Below, one piece after another: positions 21,964 through 31,203 of a DNA stretch of 64,000 bases. The stretch is from Oxalobacter formigenes (GTDB taxonomy: Bacteria > Pseudomonadota > Gammaproteobacteria > Burkholderiales > Burkholderiaceae_D): positions 16,090-80,089 of the forward strand of contig JAMPAN010000005.1 in the NCBI GenBank assembly GCA_023667225.1, written 5' to 3'. The translations under genes were made by a program, and so were the position numbers. Under the pieces are notes generated by a model. The model made no database searches. It was not told the DNA's origin and was given only the letters and a program-made list of their open reading frames with translations. Numbering within the stretch: position 1 is the stretch's first letter; each line of letters starts with the position of its first letter.

Positions 21964-22719
21964 TCAATTCATGAACATGCCGCCATTTACATGCAAAACA
22001 GCGCCGGTAATATAAGATGCCTGCGGCGATGCCAAAAAAGCTGCGGCATAAGCAACATCTTCCGGAGCGCCAAAGCGTCCAAGCGGAACCTGCCGCAACA
22101 GGCCAGCCGTTTGTTCTTCCGTCAGCTGACTGGTCATATCGGTACTGATAAATCCGGGAGCAATACAATTAACCGTAACGCCGCGATTGCCCAGTTCACG
22201 TGCCAGCGCACGGCTCATCCCCTCTACAGCGGCTTTGGAAGCAGCATAATTCATCTGGCCTGCATTGCCCATTGAACCGACAACCGATGTAATATTGATA
22301 ATCCGGCCATCCCGCTGTTTCATCATACCGCGCAATACAGCCCTGGAAAGTCGGGAAACGGCATGTAAATTCACTTCCAGCACCCTGTCCCACTCTTCAT
22401 CTTTCATGCGCATTGCCAGATTATCCTGCGTAATGCCTGCATTATTGACCAGAATATGAATTGCAGCATAGGCCTTTTGCACCTCTTCAATCACAGTGCG
22501 GCAGCGGTCAGCCTGGCTTACATCCAACACAACGCCTCTTCCGGCATCCGGCCGAATATGGCCCAACGCCTCGGTAATAGCAACGGCACCAGCTTCCGAA
22601 GTTGCTGTTCCCACGACAGTTGCCCCCTGGCGCGCCAGTTCCAGCGCAATAGCGTGGCCAATCCCGCGCGAAGCGCCGGTAACAAAAGCAACCTTTCCAT
22701 CCAGCATTCCAGCACTCAT
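21964..22719 (-). CDS. fabG: 3-oxoacyl-ACP reductase
   Basis: FabG is an NADPH-dependent short-chain dehydrogenase that reduces 3-oxoacyl-ACP. The Rossmann motif TGASRGIG, the NNAG motif and the catalytic Ser/Tyr/Lys set (ITSVVGSMGNAGQMNYAASK) are present. The ATG at 22719 overlaps the fabD stop in an ATGA arrangement. The upstream continuation of the frame lies inside fabD and was rejected. Confidence 0.96.
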   Translation of the reverse strand: MSAGMLDGKVAFVTGASRGIGHAIALELARQGATVVGTATSEAGAVAITEALGHIRPDAGRGVVLDVSQADRCRTVIEEVQKAYAAIHILVNNAGITQDNLAMRMKDEEWDRVLEVNLHAVSRLSRAVLRGMMKQRDGRIINITSVVGSMGNAGQMNYAASKAAVEGMSRALARELGNRGVTVNCIAPGFISTDMTSQLTEEQTAGLLRQVPLGRFGAPEDVAYAAAFLASPQASYITGAVLHVNGGMFMN

Positions 22720-23648
22720 TTCAACGTCTCCAGCACCTTTTCCAAAGAAGCCTGATCGACAATAGCCTCTCCCGTAATTGAATTGTCTATCCGGCGGCAA
22801 AGCCCGGCCAACACCTTGCCTGGCCCGCACTCCACGATATGGGTAATCCCCATCAAAGCCATTTTCCTGATTGTTTCAACCCACCTTACCGAACTGGCAA
22901 CCTGTCTGACCAGCGCATCCTTAATTGCCTCCGGCTCATTCAGAATAGCCACATCCACATTGTTTATCAAGGGAATACTCGGCACAGAAAAAGTCAACCC
23001 TGCCATATACTCCGCCAAACGCTCGGAAGCCGGCGACAAAAGCGAGGAATGAAAAGGAGCGGAAACCGGCAACATAATTGCTCTCTTGGCACCTCTGGCC
23101 TTTGCAGCCGCACAAGCCCGTTCCAGCGCCCCCTTATGGCCGGCAATCACCAGTTGCGCAGGCGCATTAAAATTGGCAGGTTCAACCACTTCGCCTTCTG
23201 CCGCTTCCGAACAGGCTGCAATCACATCCTCATCGGAAAGCCCCAAAATAGCAGCCATCCCTCCCTGCCCTACAGGAACAGCCTCCTGCATAGCCTGAGC
23301 ACGAAAACGCACCAGCCGCACAGCATCGGCAAAAGGAATCACTCCAGCAGCAACCAGGGCAGAAAATTCTCCCAGACTATGGCCTGCCACCACTTCCGGT
23401 CTGGCACCGCCGGCAGCAATCCAGGCGCGGTAAAAAGCAACCGAAGCACTTAGCATCACCGGCTGGGTATTGGTCGTCAAATCAAGAGCTTCCTTTGGCC
23501 CCTCGGCAATCAACCGGGCAATATCCATCTGGATAGCATCAGATGCTTCTGCCAGCGTCTCTGAAACCACCGGATTGCCGGCAAAGCCATTAAGCATTCC
23601 AACTGCCTGGGAACCCTGCCCAGGGAAAACAAAAGCAAATTTAGGCAT
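22716..23648 (-). CDS. fabD: Malonyl-CoA:ACP transacylase
   Basis: FabD loads malonyl groups from CoA onto ACP. The nucleophile Ser91 lies in GHSLGEFSA, the N-terminal motif is FPGQGSQ, and the catalytic His lies in SAPFHSSLL. The 310-residue protein has the normal length. It is translationally coupled to fabG. Confidence 0.97.
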   Translation of the reverse strand: MPKFAFVFPGQGSQAVGMLNGFAGNPVVSETLAEASDAIQMDIARLIAEGPKEALDLTTNTQPVMLSASVAFYRAWIAAGGARPEVVAGHSLGEFSALVAAGVIPFADAVRLVRFRAQAMQEAVPVGQGGMAAILGLSDEDVIAACSEAAEGEVVEPANFNAPAQLVIAGHKGALERACAAAKARGAKRAIMLPVSAPFHSSLLSPASERLAEYMAGLTFSVPSIPLINNVDVAILNEPEAIKDALVRQVASSVRWVETIRKMALMGITHIVECGPGKVLAGLCRRIDNSITGEAIVDQASLEKVLETLK

Positions 23649-23701
23649 GCGAAACTTTTCTGTTACTCAGGTTTACATTAATTAAAAAATATTCCTTCAG
23701 C

Positions 23702-24688
23702 TTACATTTTTGCCAGAACAGCACCCCAGGTCAAACCGCCGCCTAAAGCAACCATCAATACCTTCTGCCCAGGCCGGACACGACCGTCACGAACCGCCGT
23801 GTCCAGAGCAAGTGGAATAGAGGCAGCCGAAGTATTGCCATGTCGATCAACCGTCTCAACCACATGATCGCCGGGAATCCCCATTTTCCTTGCCGAGCTA
23901 TGCATAATGCGGATATTGGCCTGATGAGGAATCAGCCAGTCCACCTCCGAAGTCGGCGTACCGGTCATCTCCAGCACCTCCAGGCCAACCTTGTCCATCA
24001 GCGTAACAGCAAGCTTGTATACAGCCGTGCCATCCATGTAAAGAAAAGCCTGCCCATCTACAGCGCCATTACCCAGTTTGCCTGTAATACAAAGAACATC
24101 CCCATAAGAACCATCTGCATGAAGACGCGTTCCAAGGATACCCGGCTCATCAGAAGCCGAGACAAGCACAGCGCCTGCACCATCTCCAAACAAAACACAG
24201 GTTGTACGATCCTGAAAATTCAGAATACGCGAATAAACTTCAGCGCCAATAACCAGAACCTTCCTGTAAACGCCGGAACGGATAAAACTGTCGGCAACAG
24301 TCAAGGCATAAATAAAACCGCTGCACACTGCCTGAACATCCATGGCGGCACAACCATTTTGAATCCCCAGTTTCTTCTGTATCACACTGGCCGTATTGGG
24401 AAATCCGCCCAAAAAATCCGGCGTGGCAGTTGCCACAATCACCATATCGACATCACCGGGGTCAACCTGCGCCATTTCCAGCGCTTTTTTGGCTGCTTCC
24501 ACACCCAGGTCGCTTGAATAGACGCCGTGATCAGCAAAATGCCGGGCAGCAATACCGCTGCGCGAACGAATCCACTCGTCGGAAGTTTCCACACCGTTTT
24601 TGGCCAGCATGTCAACCAGCTCTTCATTGGGAACACGCCTCGGCGGCAGATAACTCCCCGTTCCGATTATTTTCGCATACACTGTCAT
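23702..24688 (-). CDS. fabH: Beta-ketoacyl-ACP synthase III
   Basis: FabH starts fatty-acid synthesis by condensing acetyl-CoA with malonyl-ACP. Catalytic Cys122 lies in [10 protein letters not shown], the His in IPHQANIRI and the Asn in [10 protein letters not shown]. At 328 residues it is full length. Its start overlaps the plsX stop by four bases. Confidence 0.97.
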   Translation of the reverse strand: MTVYAKIIGTGSYLPPRRVPNEELVDMLAKNGVETSDEWIRSRSGIAARHFADHGVYSSDLGVEAAKKALEMAQVDPGDVDMVIVATATPDFLGGFPNTASVIQKKLGIQNGCAAMDVQAVCSGFIYALTVADSFIRSGVYRKVLVIGAEVYSRILNFQDRTTCVLFGDGAGAVLVSASDEPGILGTRLHADGSYGDVLCITGKLGNGAVDGQAFLYMDGTAVYKLAVTLMDKVGLEVLEMTGTPTSEVDWLIPHQANIRIMHSSARKMGIPGDHVVETVDRHGNTSAASIPLALDTAVRDGRVRPGQKVLMVALGGGLTWGAVLAKM

Positions 24689-25788
24689 GCCGATTTCTGC
24701 CCCTGTCTTTCCACAACACCGGCATCATTTCCGCTTTCGGCTTTTTGCAGAAATTCAGCCATCATGGTTGATATACGCAATATCACATTACTGTTAACCG
24801 CATCATAAGCCCGCCGGATGGCACATTCAAAGGCAAAAACATCCGCGCTGCCGTGACTTTTAAACACCAGTCCCCGCAAACCCAGAAGACTTGCGCCGTT
24901 AAAGCGTGAAGGATTCAGCCTTTCGCGGATAGAACGAAGCGCACGGCTTGCCAGCAAAGCTCCCAGCATCGTCAGCAGATTACGCTTAAATTCCGAGACC
25001 AGCACATTTCTGAAAAAGCGGCCCAGCCCCTCAACCGACTTCAGCGTCACATTACCGACAAATCCATCGCAGACAATCACATCGCAGGTTCCCTCAAACA
25101 GATCATTGCCTTCCACATTGCCCAGATAATTCAACGCCCCTTTCTGAGCCTCTTCCTTAAGCAATTCCCCCGCGTTTTTGACCATCTCATTTCCCTTGAT
25201 CTCTTCCGTGCCCACATTAAGCAGGCCCACACGCGGCCTGGGATTACCTTCCACAGCGGAAAAAAGCAAAGAACCCATAATGGCAAACTGATGCAGATGC
25301 TCTGCCTCACAATTGACATTGGCGCCCAAATCCAGCGCATAAGTCGGTCCGCCTTTTTGATTTGGCAAAATCGCGCAAATAGCCGGACGGTCAACACCAG
25401 GCAGGGTTTTCAGAATATAACGGGAAACCGCCATCAGTGCGCCTGTATTGCCTGCTGAAACACAAGCCTGCGCTTCCCCTGTTTTAACCTGCTCAATCGC
25501 AACCCGCATGGAGGAATCCCGCTTTTTTCGCAAGGCAATTTCAAGGGGATCATCCATTTTCACGATTTCTGTCGCATTCTTGACAGAAATACGCGGATGG
25601 TTTTCTGCACGCCACTTTTTGAGATGCTCTGCAATCTGGTCTTGCAGGCCAACCAGAATCAGTTCGGCATCAGGCACTTTTCCAAGAAAAGCCAGGCATG
25701 CCGGAATAGTGACCGGCAACCCATGATCGCCGCCCATACAGTCAATCGAAATTTTTATTCTGCCTGATTCGCTCTGAGCCACGCCCAT
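24685..25788 (-). CDS. plsX: Phosphate acyltransferase PlsX
   Basis: PlsX converts acyl-ACP to acyl-phosphate, the donor for PlsY in phospholipid synthesis. The N-terminal motif [13 protein letters not shown] and the segment [12 protein letters not shown] are characteristic. The ATG at 25788 was chosen; a TTG at 25812 would add eight residues. It lies between rpmF and fabH, the standard order. Confidence 0.94.
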   Translation of the reverse strand: MGVAQSESGRIKISIDCMGGDHGLPVTIPACLAFLGKVPDAELILVGLQDQIAEHLKKWRAENHPRISVKNATEIVKMDDPLEIALRKKRDSSMRVAIEQVKTGEAQACVSAGNTGALMAVSRYILKTLPGVDRPAICAILPNQKGGPTYALDLGANVNCEAEHLHQFAIMGSLLFSAVEGNPRPRVGLLNVGTEEIKGNEMVKNAGELLKEEAQKGALNYLGNVEGNDLFEGTCDVIVCDGFVGNVTLKSVEGLGRFFRNVLVSEFKRNLLTMLGALLASRALRSIRERLNPSRFNGASLLGLRGLVFKSHGSADVFAFECAIRRAYDAVNSNVILRISTMMAEFLQKAESGNDAGVVERQGQKSA

Positions 25789-25888
25789 ACGGATTTTCGA
25801 TCCGTCCTCCAACGGTTTTCAGTCTGAAATAACACGAAATGGCGCACGGTTCATATCCGTTGCGCCATCCTTAAAAACAACCGGATGA

Positions 25889-26071
25889 TTATTCATCATC
25901 CTTTGTTTTCATGACCTTTTTGCCGCGATAATAACCATTCGGGCTGACATGATGACGGCGATGTTTCTCACCGGATGTCGGTTCAATCGACAAATTGGGA
26001 ACATCAAGCGCGTCGTGGGAACGATGCATACCCCTTTTCGACGGTGATTTTTTATTTTGTTGGACTGCCAT
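25889..26071 (-). CDS. rpmF: Ribosomal protein L32
   Basis: The basic 60-residue protein starts [20 protein letters not shown], typical of the bacterial L32 type without the zinc-binding cysteines. The yceD-rpmF-plsX order is widely conserved and links ribosome and lipid synthesis. Confidence 0.97.
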   Translation of the reverse strand: MAVQQNKKSPSKRGMHRSHDALDVPNLSIEPTSGEKHRRHHVSPNGYYRGKKVMKTKDDE

Positions 26072-26158
26072 AAATTACTCCTGATTCAAAATTTCGAAAA
26101 TTCTAACACATTCATGCCGTCATATTACGGAAATTCCGTTTTCCCTTTTCCCTGATAT

Positions 26159-26671
26159 TCAATTACTTTTACCGTTTCCCGCCTTCAGATTTTCCAATAT
26201 GGCAAAAGGCGATTCAGGCCTGATCTCCTCAAACGAAGCCGTGTTTTCCGGACAAACATCGTGCCGCGGAGACAAAGGCAACGTCAGCAAAACCTCATCT
26301 TCCACCAGCACCAGCACATCCATTCCTTTTTCCCTTACAATCACCTCTGTCGGATCCTCAGGGTCCAGCCCGTCTTCCACCTCATCGGCCTCTTCTTCAT
26401 TTCCAGCCAGCACGATGGCCGTTCTGGCATCCAGCGTCAGGGGAAAAGCCTCCAGACACCGCTGGCATATCAGATTAACACTGCCTGCCACTGTCAACTC
26501 AAGCAACGGATACCCTGACGAATGGAAACCTCCTGCCACCCTCCAGCGCAGCTCGCCTGACACATCGGCACAGACAGTTGAAAGCCGCTCCAGTTCCGCT
26601 ATTTTGGCGACCCCTTCCAGTTGCCTGCCTTCCCGGCAAAACCCGGCCGGATCATCAAGAACCGTATCCAT
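26159..26671 (-). CDS. yceD: YceD (DUF177) family protein
   Basis: The acidic protein of about 170 residues has the DUF177 pattern: a Cys pair in CQRCLEAF and a C-terminal CPEN. YceD/Duf177 is reported to matter for 23S rRNA or 50S biogenesis in some organisms. It lies directly before rpmF, as usual. The ATG at 26671 was chosen; an in-frame ATG 57 nt upstream has no support. It is divergent from maf. Confidence 0.88.
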   Translation of the reverse strand: MDTVLDDPAGFCREGRQLEGVAKIAELERLSTVCADVSGELRWRVAGGFHSSGYPLLELTVAGSVNLICQRCLEAFPLTLDARTAIVLAGNEEEADEVEDGLDPEDPTEVIVREKGMDVLVLVEDEVLLTLPLSPRHDVCPENTASFEEIRPESPFAILENLKAGNGKSN

Positions 26672-26763
26672 ACAATCAAATCGGGCGTAAAACCTGCGAT
26701 AATAACAACAATACCCTGTACCAGTCAAAACATACGGATTCTTTTGTCACTTTTTTGTTTGCC

Positions 26764-27387
26764 ATGCCCTCTTTTTTATCTCCGCGCCTTATCCTCGCCT
26801 CCGGTTCTGCCTACCGCCGTGAATTGCTTGGCCGGCTGCGCCTGCCGTTTGAAACCATTGCGCCAAATATCGACGAAACACCTCATCCGTCAGAATTGCC
26901 GCAAGATACAGCTCTGCGCCTGGCATATGAAAAAGCGGCTGCTGTCGGAAAAAACCATCCCGGAGCTATCGTCATCGGCTCAGATCAGGTCGCCGCATTG
27001 GGAAACACCCCCATCGGCAAACCCGGCACTCATGAAAAAGCGCTTCGGCAACTTATAGCCATGCGCGGGAAACATGTCCTCTTCCATACCGCTTTATGCG
27101 TCTGGGATGGCAGGCAACCCGATCCTGAAAAAACAGTGCAAAAAACCACTGTGCCAACTTCTGTCACCTTCCGCCACCTGCCCGAAGCCGAACTGGATGC
27201 CTACTTGCATGCAGAACGACCCTACGACTGCGCAGGCAGCGCCAAAAATGAAGCGCTCGGCATCATCCTGCTTGAAAAAATAAAAAGCGAAGACCCCACC
27301 GCCCTGACAGGATTACCGCTTATTGCCCTGACAACCATGCTGCGCCATTGCGGCATCCGCTTTTTTCAGGAAACCCCATCCCTATGA
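26764..27387 (+). CDS. Maf-family nucleotide pyrophosphatase (YceF type)
   Basis: Maf-like enzymes hydrolyse modified or canonical nucleoside triphosphates; YceF prefers m7GTP. The N-terminal signature LILASGSAYRRELLGRL and the catalytic region GSDQVAAL are present. The 207-residue length fits. The long upstream extension of the frame lies over yceD and was discarded in favour of the ATG at 26764. Confidence 0.88.
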   Translation: MPSFLSPRLILASGSAYRRELLGRLRLPFETIAPNIDETPHPSELPQDTALRLAYEKAAAVGKNHPGAIVIGSDQVAALGNTPIGKPGTHEKALRQLIAMRGKHVLFHTALCVWDGRQPDPEKTVQKTTVPTSVTFRHLPEAELDAYLHAERPYDCAGSAKNEALGIILLEKIKSEDPTALTGLPLIALTTMLRHCGIRFFQETPSL

Positions 27388-28136
27388 AAACCGGCACCCT
27401 CTACCTGATTCCCGCCGCATTAGGCACGCCGGCCACCGAAGCTGATACCCTGGCCCACATTATTCCTGAAGCCGTCAAGGATACGACTGCCAGCCTCTCC
27501 TATCTGATCGCTGAAAATGCCAAATCTGCACGCGCCCATCTGAAAGAAATTGCCAAAACACGGGAACTGCGATGCCCCATCCAGCAAATCCGCATCGCCG
27601 AACTCAACGTCAAAACAGACAAAAGCATGCTTCCATCCTTGCTGGAACCCATCCTGGCAGGCCAGGATGGCGGCCTCATTTCCGAAGCAGGCGTGCCTGC
27701 CGTTGCCGATCCCGGAGCCAATCTGGTTGATCTGGCGCATCAGGCCGGCGTACCTGTTCGTCCTCTTGTCGGTCCTTCATCCATCCTGCTGGCCCTCATG
27801 GCAAGCGGACTGAACGGGCAGCGTTTTGCCTTTAACGGTTACCTGCCTGCCCGCCCGGCTGAACGTGCCAAACAAATCCGCACATTGGAAAACCGCTCCC
27901 GGAAAGAAAAAGAAACCCAGATTTTTATCGAAACCCCCTACCGGAACCAGGCGCTCATGGAAGCACTCTGCGAAAATTGCAGGCCATCCACCCGGCTGTG
28001 CCTCGCCACCGACCTGACCCTGCCAACAGAATTCATCCAAACCGGCACTATCAGCCAATGGCAAAAAACGCTCGCGTCAAAAAGCGGCCCGGATATCCGG
28101 AAAAGACCCAGCCTTTTTCTTTTTCTGGCAAATTAG
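27384..28136 (+). CDS. RsmI-like tetrapyrrole-methylase-fold SAM methyltransferase
   Basis: The 250-residue protein has the tetrapyrrole-methylase fold seen in RsmI (16S rRNA C1402 2'-O-methyltransferase): SEAGVPAVADPG and VGPSSILLALMASG. It is shorter than true RsmI (about 285) and lacks the C-terminal domain, so it may be a paralogue with another target. It overlaps maf in an ATGA arrangement and overlaps the end of the convergent rlmJ by four bases. Confidence 0.82.
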   Translation: MKTGTLYLIPAALGTPATEADTLAHIIPEAVKDTTASLSYLIAENAKSARAHLKEIAKTRELRCPIQQIRIAELNVKTDKSMLPSLLEPILAGQDGGLISEAGVPAVADPGANLVDLAHQAGVPVRPLVGPSSILLALMASGLNGQRFAFNGYLPARPAERAKQIRTLENRSRKEKETQIFIETPYRNQALMEALCENCRPSTRLCLATDLTLPTEFIQTGTISQWQKTLASKSGPDIRKRPSLFLFLAN

Positions 28137-29047
28137 CGCTCCTTCTCCTTTCCTGAAAGCGCCCCCTTTCCTGTCACAACCTGGTAACAGGATGAACTGT
28201 CCTGCCCCAGCAAAGATTTCAGCGCTGGCAAAAGCGCATTCAAATACCTATCCAGCTTCCATGGCGGATTCACAATAAAAAGACCGCTGCCGCATAACCC
28301 GAAACTGCCTGCTGCCGGCCGGCAGACAGTCAGCGTCACATCCAGCCACTCCTTTACCCGAAGCTGCCTGAGCTGGCTTGGGAACCGCCTTGATTCCGGA
28401 CGCTCAACAAGCGGATACCAGACCATATAAATACCCTCGGCAAAACGCCGCATGGCATCCACAAGCGCAGAAATAACACGCCGGTAATCCTGCTTATCTT
28501 CATAAGGCGGATCCATTAACACCACTGCCCGCCGGGAAAGCGGAGGCAGCTGGCTCTTCAATGCAGAAAAGCCGTCTTTTTTTTCAACAATAATCCGTCT
28601 GCCCCTGCCAGTCCTTCTCTGCCCATTTGCCGCAGCATGCCTGTTTAGACGATCAAAGCAATCCGCCAGAATCCTGCTTTCCGCCGTATGCCACTCAAAA
28701 AACCGCAACCTGTCCTGATCCCGAAGAACCTGTCCGGCAAAATAAGGCGACCCCGGATAAAAACGCAACATCCCGTCAGGATTTAACGCACGGACAATAC
28801 CCAGATAATCGCCCAGCTGATCAGGCAAACTGATTTTCTTCCACAGCCTGCCGATCCCCGATTCAAATTCCCTGTTCTTTTGTGCTTCAGCCCTGTGCAG
28901 AGCATACATACCGGCCCCTGCATGCGTATCAATATAAAAAACAGGAGCCGCCTTCTGGCAGACATATTGCAATACCTGCAAAAGAACCACATGCTTGAGC
29001 ACATCCGCATGATTGCCCGCATGAAAAGCATGCCGGTAACTGAACAT
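28133..29047 (-). CDS. rlmJ: 23S rRNA A2030 N6-methyltransferase RlmJ
   Basis: RlmJ methylates A2030 of 23S rRNA. The N-terminus MFSYRHAFHAGNHADVLKH and the catalytic motif MDPPYEDK are diagnostic. The 304 residues are slightly more than in E. coli because of a C-terminal extension rich in Ser and Lys. It is convergent with the RsmI-like gene, with a four-base tail overlap. Confidence 0.94.
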   Translation of the reverse strand: MFSYRHAFHAGNHADVLKHVVLLQVLQYVCQKAAPVFYIDTHAGAGMYALHRAEAQKNREFESGIGRLWKKISLPDQLGDYLGIVRALNPDGMLRFYPGSPYFAGQVLRDQDRLRFFEWHTAESRILADCFDRLNRHAAANGQRRTGRGRRIIVEKKDGFSALKSQLPPLSRRAVVLMDPPYEDKQDYRRVISALVDAMRRFAEGIYMVWYPLVERPESRRFPSQLRQLRVKEWLDVTLTVCRPAAGSFGLCGSGLFIVNPPWKLDRYLNALLPALKSLLGQDSSSCYQVVTGKGALSGKEKER

Positions 29048-29438
29048 GAGCCATCCTCAAAAAATGATTTCAGTCACTATACCCCGAAACCCGGCCCGAA
29101 CAACAAACCTTCGGAAAAACAGCGTCCCATTACTCGCAGCCAAACATCCTGTTGTACAGGAACCCAGCAGAAAATCCTGATAAAAAACAAAAAACGGCTA
29201 TCTGTCCGGATGAAACAACAGAAAATCGGCCAACCTGTCCCTTGGCAATACTGGCCCGATTTCATGCTGCCAGCAATCCGCCATACCAAGAACCCCGCCA
29301 TCCGGCAGAACAGATTATCCCAAAAGAAAACCCTGCCGCGCTTGGGAACAGCTGCAACCCTGTGAAACCCGTATGAAAAGCAGGCATGTATTTTCCGCCC
29401 GGCCGCCAGTAAAAAGCGCAAGGCAACAAAACCGGCGG
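29048..29438. other. Intergenic region between cheD and rlmJ
   Basis: In this 391-bp stretch the open frames present on both strands have no recognisable protein signature. No clear terminator or RNA structure was found. In relatives cheB often follows cheD, but no CheB receiver or esterase motif can be read here. Confidence 0.6.
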
Positions 29439-30047
29439 TCAGAACAAATCGACAGACCCGGATACCGGTTCGCTTCTGAGGCGGTTGGCGTAATCCTGCT
29501 CGCGATTGGCAATCGTATTATTATTCATGCGGCGGAGCTTCTTGACCAGCACCCGCCCCGTTTTCGGGAAAAAATACACCTTGCGCGGATAAAGATCTTC
29601 CAGATCTTCAGCAATCACCTTGATTCTTTCCGTTTTCAGGTAATCGCGAACAAACTGGGCATTACGCTCGCCTACATTAATCGTACTGAAACTGCTCAGC
29701 ACATGCCCGCCCCCAAACACTTTGGCTTCCAGATTTTCGCGCCGTGCGCCGGCTTTAAGCAAATCATTGACCAGCACTTCCATAGCATAGGAACCATAGC
29801 GCATGGAAGCAGAAAGCAAGCCCTCTCCCTGACTGCCCCCATCCGGCAGCATAAAATGATTCATGCCGCCTATACCGTTCATACGGTCACGGATACAGGC
29901 TGATACACAGGAACCCAATACCGTGACAATCACCATATCCTTGGGTGTAAAAAAATACTCCCCAGGAAGAATCTTTGCAGCCTCAATATTAAGAACGCGA
30001 TCGTAATAAAAATTGGTCGCAAAATGGTTTTCTGCAGTCTTACTCAT
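29439..30047 (-). CDS. cheD: Chemoreceptor glutamine deamidase CheD
   Basis: CheD deamidates Gln residues in chemoreceptors. The catalytic Cys and His lie in VLGSCVSAC and GGMNHFMLP. The 202-residue length is that of the betaproteobacterial form. It lies 42 bp after cheR. No receptor, cheA, cheW, cheB or flagellar gene is present in the window, so its partners must be elsewhere or lost. Confidence 0.92.
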   Translation of the reverse strand: MSKTAENHFATNFYYDRVLNIEAAKILPGEYFFTPKDMVIVTVLGSCVSACIRDRMNGIGGMNHFMLPDGGSQGEGLLSASMRYGSYAMEVLVNDLLKAGARRENLEAKVFGGGHVLSSFSTINVGERNAQFVRDYLKTERIKVIAEDLEDLYPRKVYFFPKTGRVLVKKLRRMNNNTIANREQDYANRLRSEPVSGSVDLF

Positions 30048-30089
30048 GTGTCGGCACTTTTTTCCTGTTTGATATCATTCACCCCGGCA

Positions 30090-30947
30090 CTACTCGGCAG
30101 AAGCCAGCTTGTACACCGTTTTGCCTGTCAGCTTAAAATCATTGGTCACATAAGTAAAATTTTCCGAGTGTCCTGCAAACAGCAGGCCATCCGGCTTCAT
30201 TAACGGCGCGAAACGGGAAAGAATCTTTCCCTGCGTAGGTTTGTCAAAATAAATCATGACATTACGGCAAAAAATAACGTCAAACGGCCCTTCAATCGGC
30301 CAACTTCCTCCCAGCAAATTAAGCTGGCGGTAAGTAATCAGGTCGCGCAACTCCTGACGTGCCCGCACCATGCCTTCATGTTTGCCCTTACCGTTTAAGA
30401 AAAACTTGCGAAGGCGGTCATGCGACATTTTCTCTACTTTATCACTGCTGTAAATACCATCTGCCGCCGTTTTCAACACATTCGTGTCAATATCTGTTGC
30501 GATAATCTGAACAGGAGGCCGCATGGAATTAAACGCCTCACACAAAGTAATCGCAATAGAATATGGCTCCTCGCCGGTAGAACTGGCAGAACACCATACC
30601 GTGAATGTTCCGTTTCCCCGCTTCTTCTTGGCATGCTCTGCCAAAATGGGAAAATGCTGCGCTTCACGGAAAAAAGAAGTCAGATTGGTCGTCAGCGCAT
30701 TGGTAAAAGACTCCCACTCTTCCTCCATCGCTCCGCCTTCAAGCTGATCCAGATACGTACCAAAATCCCGGTATCCGGTCGCCCGCAATCGCCGTGCAAT
30801 ACGGCTGTATACCATTTCCTCCTTGCTGTCGGCCAGCGTAATGCCAGCCCGTTTGTATATCAGCGAACGAATACGCCGGAAGTCATTGGTTGTAAATTCA
30901 AATTCCTTGGGAGTACGCAGGTTATTGCTGCTATCTTCTCTTGCCAT
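30090..30947 (-). CDS. cheR: Chemoreceptor glutamate methyltransferase CheR
   Basis: CheR methylates glutamates in methyl-accepting chemoreceptors. The N-terminal helical domain (FRRIRSLIYKRAGITLADSK) is followed by the SAM-binding domain with SASSTGEEPYSIA and the motif FDVIFCRNVMIYFD. The 285 residues form a complete protein with no sign of decay. It forms an isolated pair with cheD. Confidence 0.93.
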   Translation of the reverse strand: MAREDSSNNLRTPKEFEFTTNDFRRIRSLIYKRAGITLADSKEEMVYSRIARRLRATGYRDFGTYLDQLEGGAMEEEWESFTNALTTNLTSFFREAQHFPILAEHAKKKRGNGTFTVWCSASSTGEEPYSIAITLCEAFNSMRPPVQIIATDIDTNVLKTAADGIYSSDKVEKMSHDRLRKFFLNGKGKHEGMVRARQELRDLITYRQLNLLGGSWPIEGPFDVIFCRNVMIYFDKPTQGKILSRFAPLMKPDGLLFAGHSENFTYVTNDFKLTGKTVYKLASAE

Positions 30948-31203
30948 TTTTCCTTCTCTTACACTTAGCCAAAGAAGCTTCTGTTAACAAAACATGCATC
31001 AAAAAACTCATCGTCATATATTGTAAGATTTTTTATAACCTATTGCCTAGCGTCAACTTTTTGCTTCCTGAACAAGCTGTCCCGCACAAAATCCCCCCTA
31101 CCCCGCCTTGCCGGCTTTTTGCGGGAAATGCCGCCTGCTGCCTTGCCCTGGCAGGCCCAACCCCTTACTCTTGTATATTTTACCCAAAAAGTCACCTTTC
31201 GCC

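Noticed and set aside
29077..29421. A 114-residue open frame in the gap after cheD.
   Set aside because: Composition rich in Phe, Cys and Arg with no family pattern, no Shine-Dalgarno; checked for CheB remnants and none seen.
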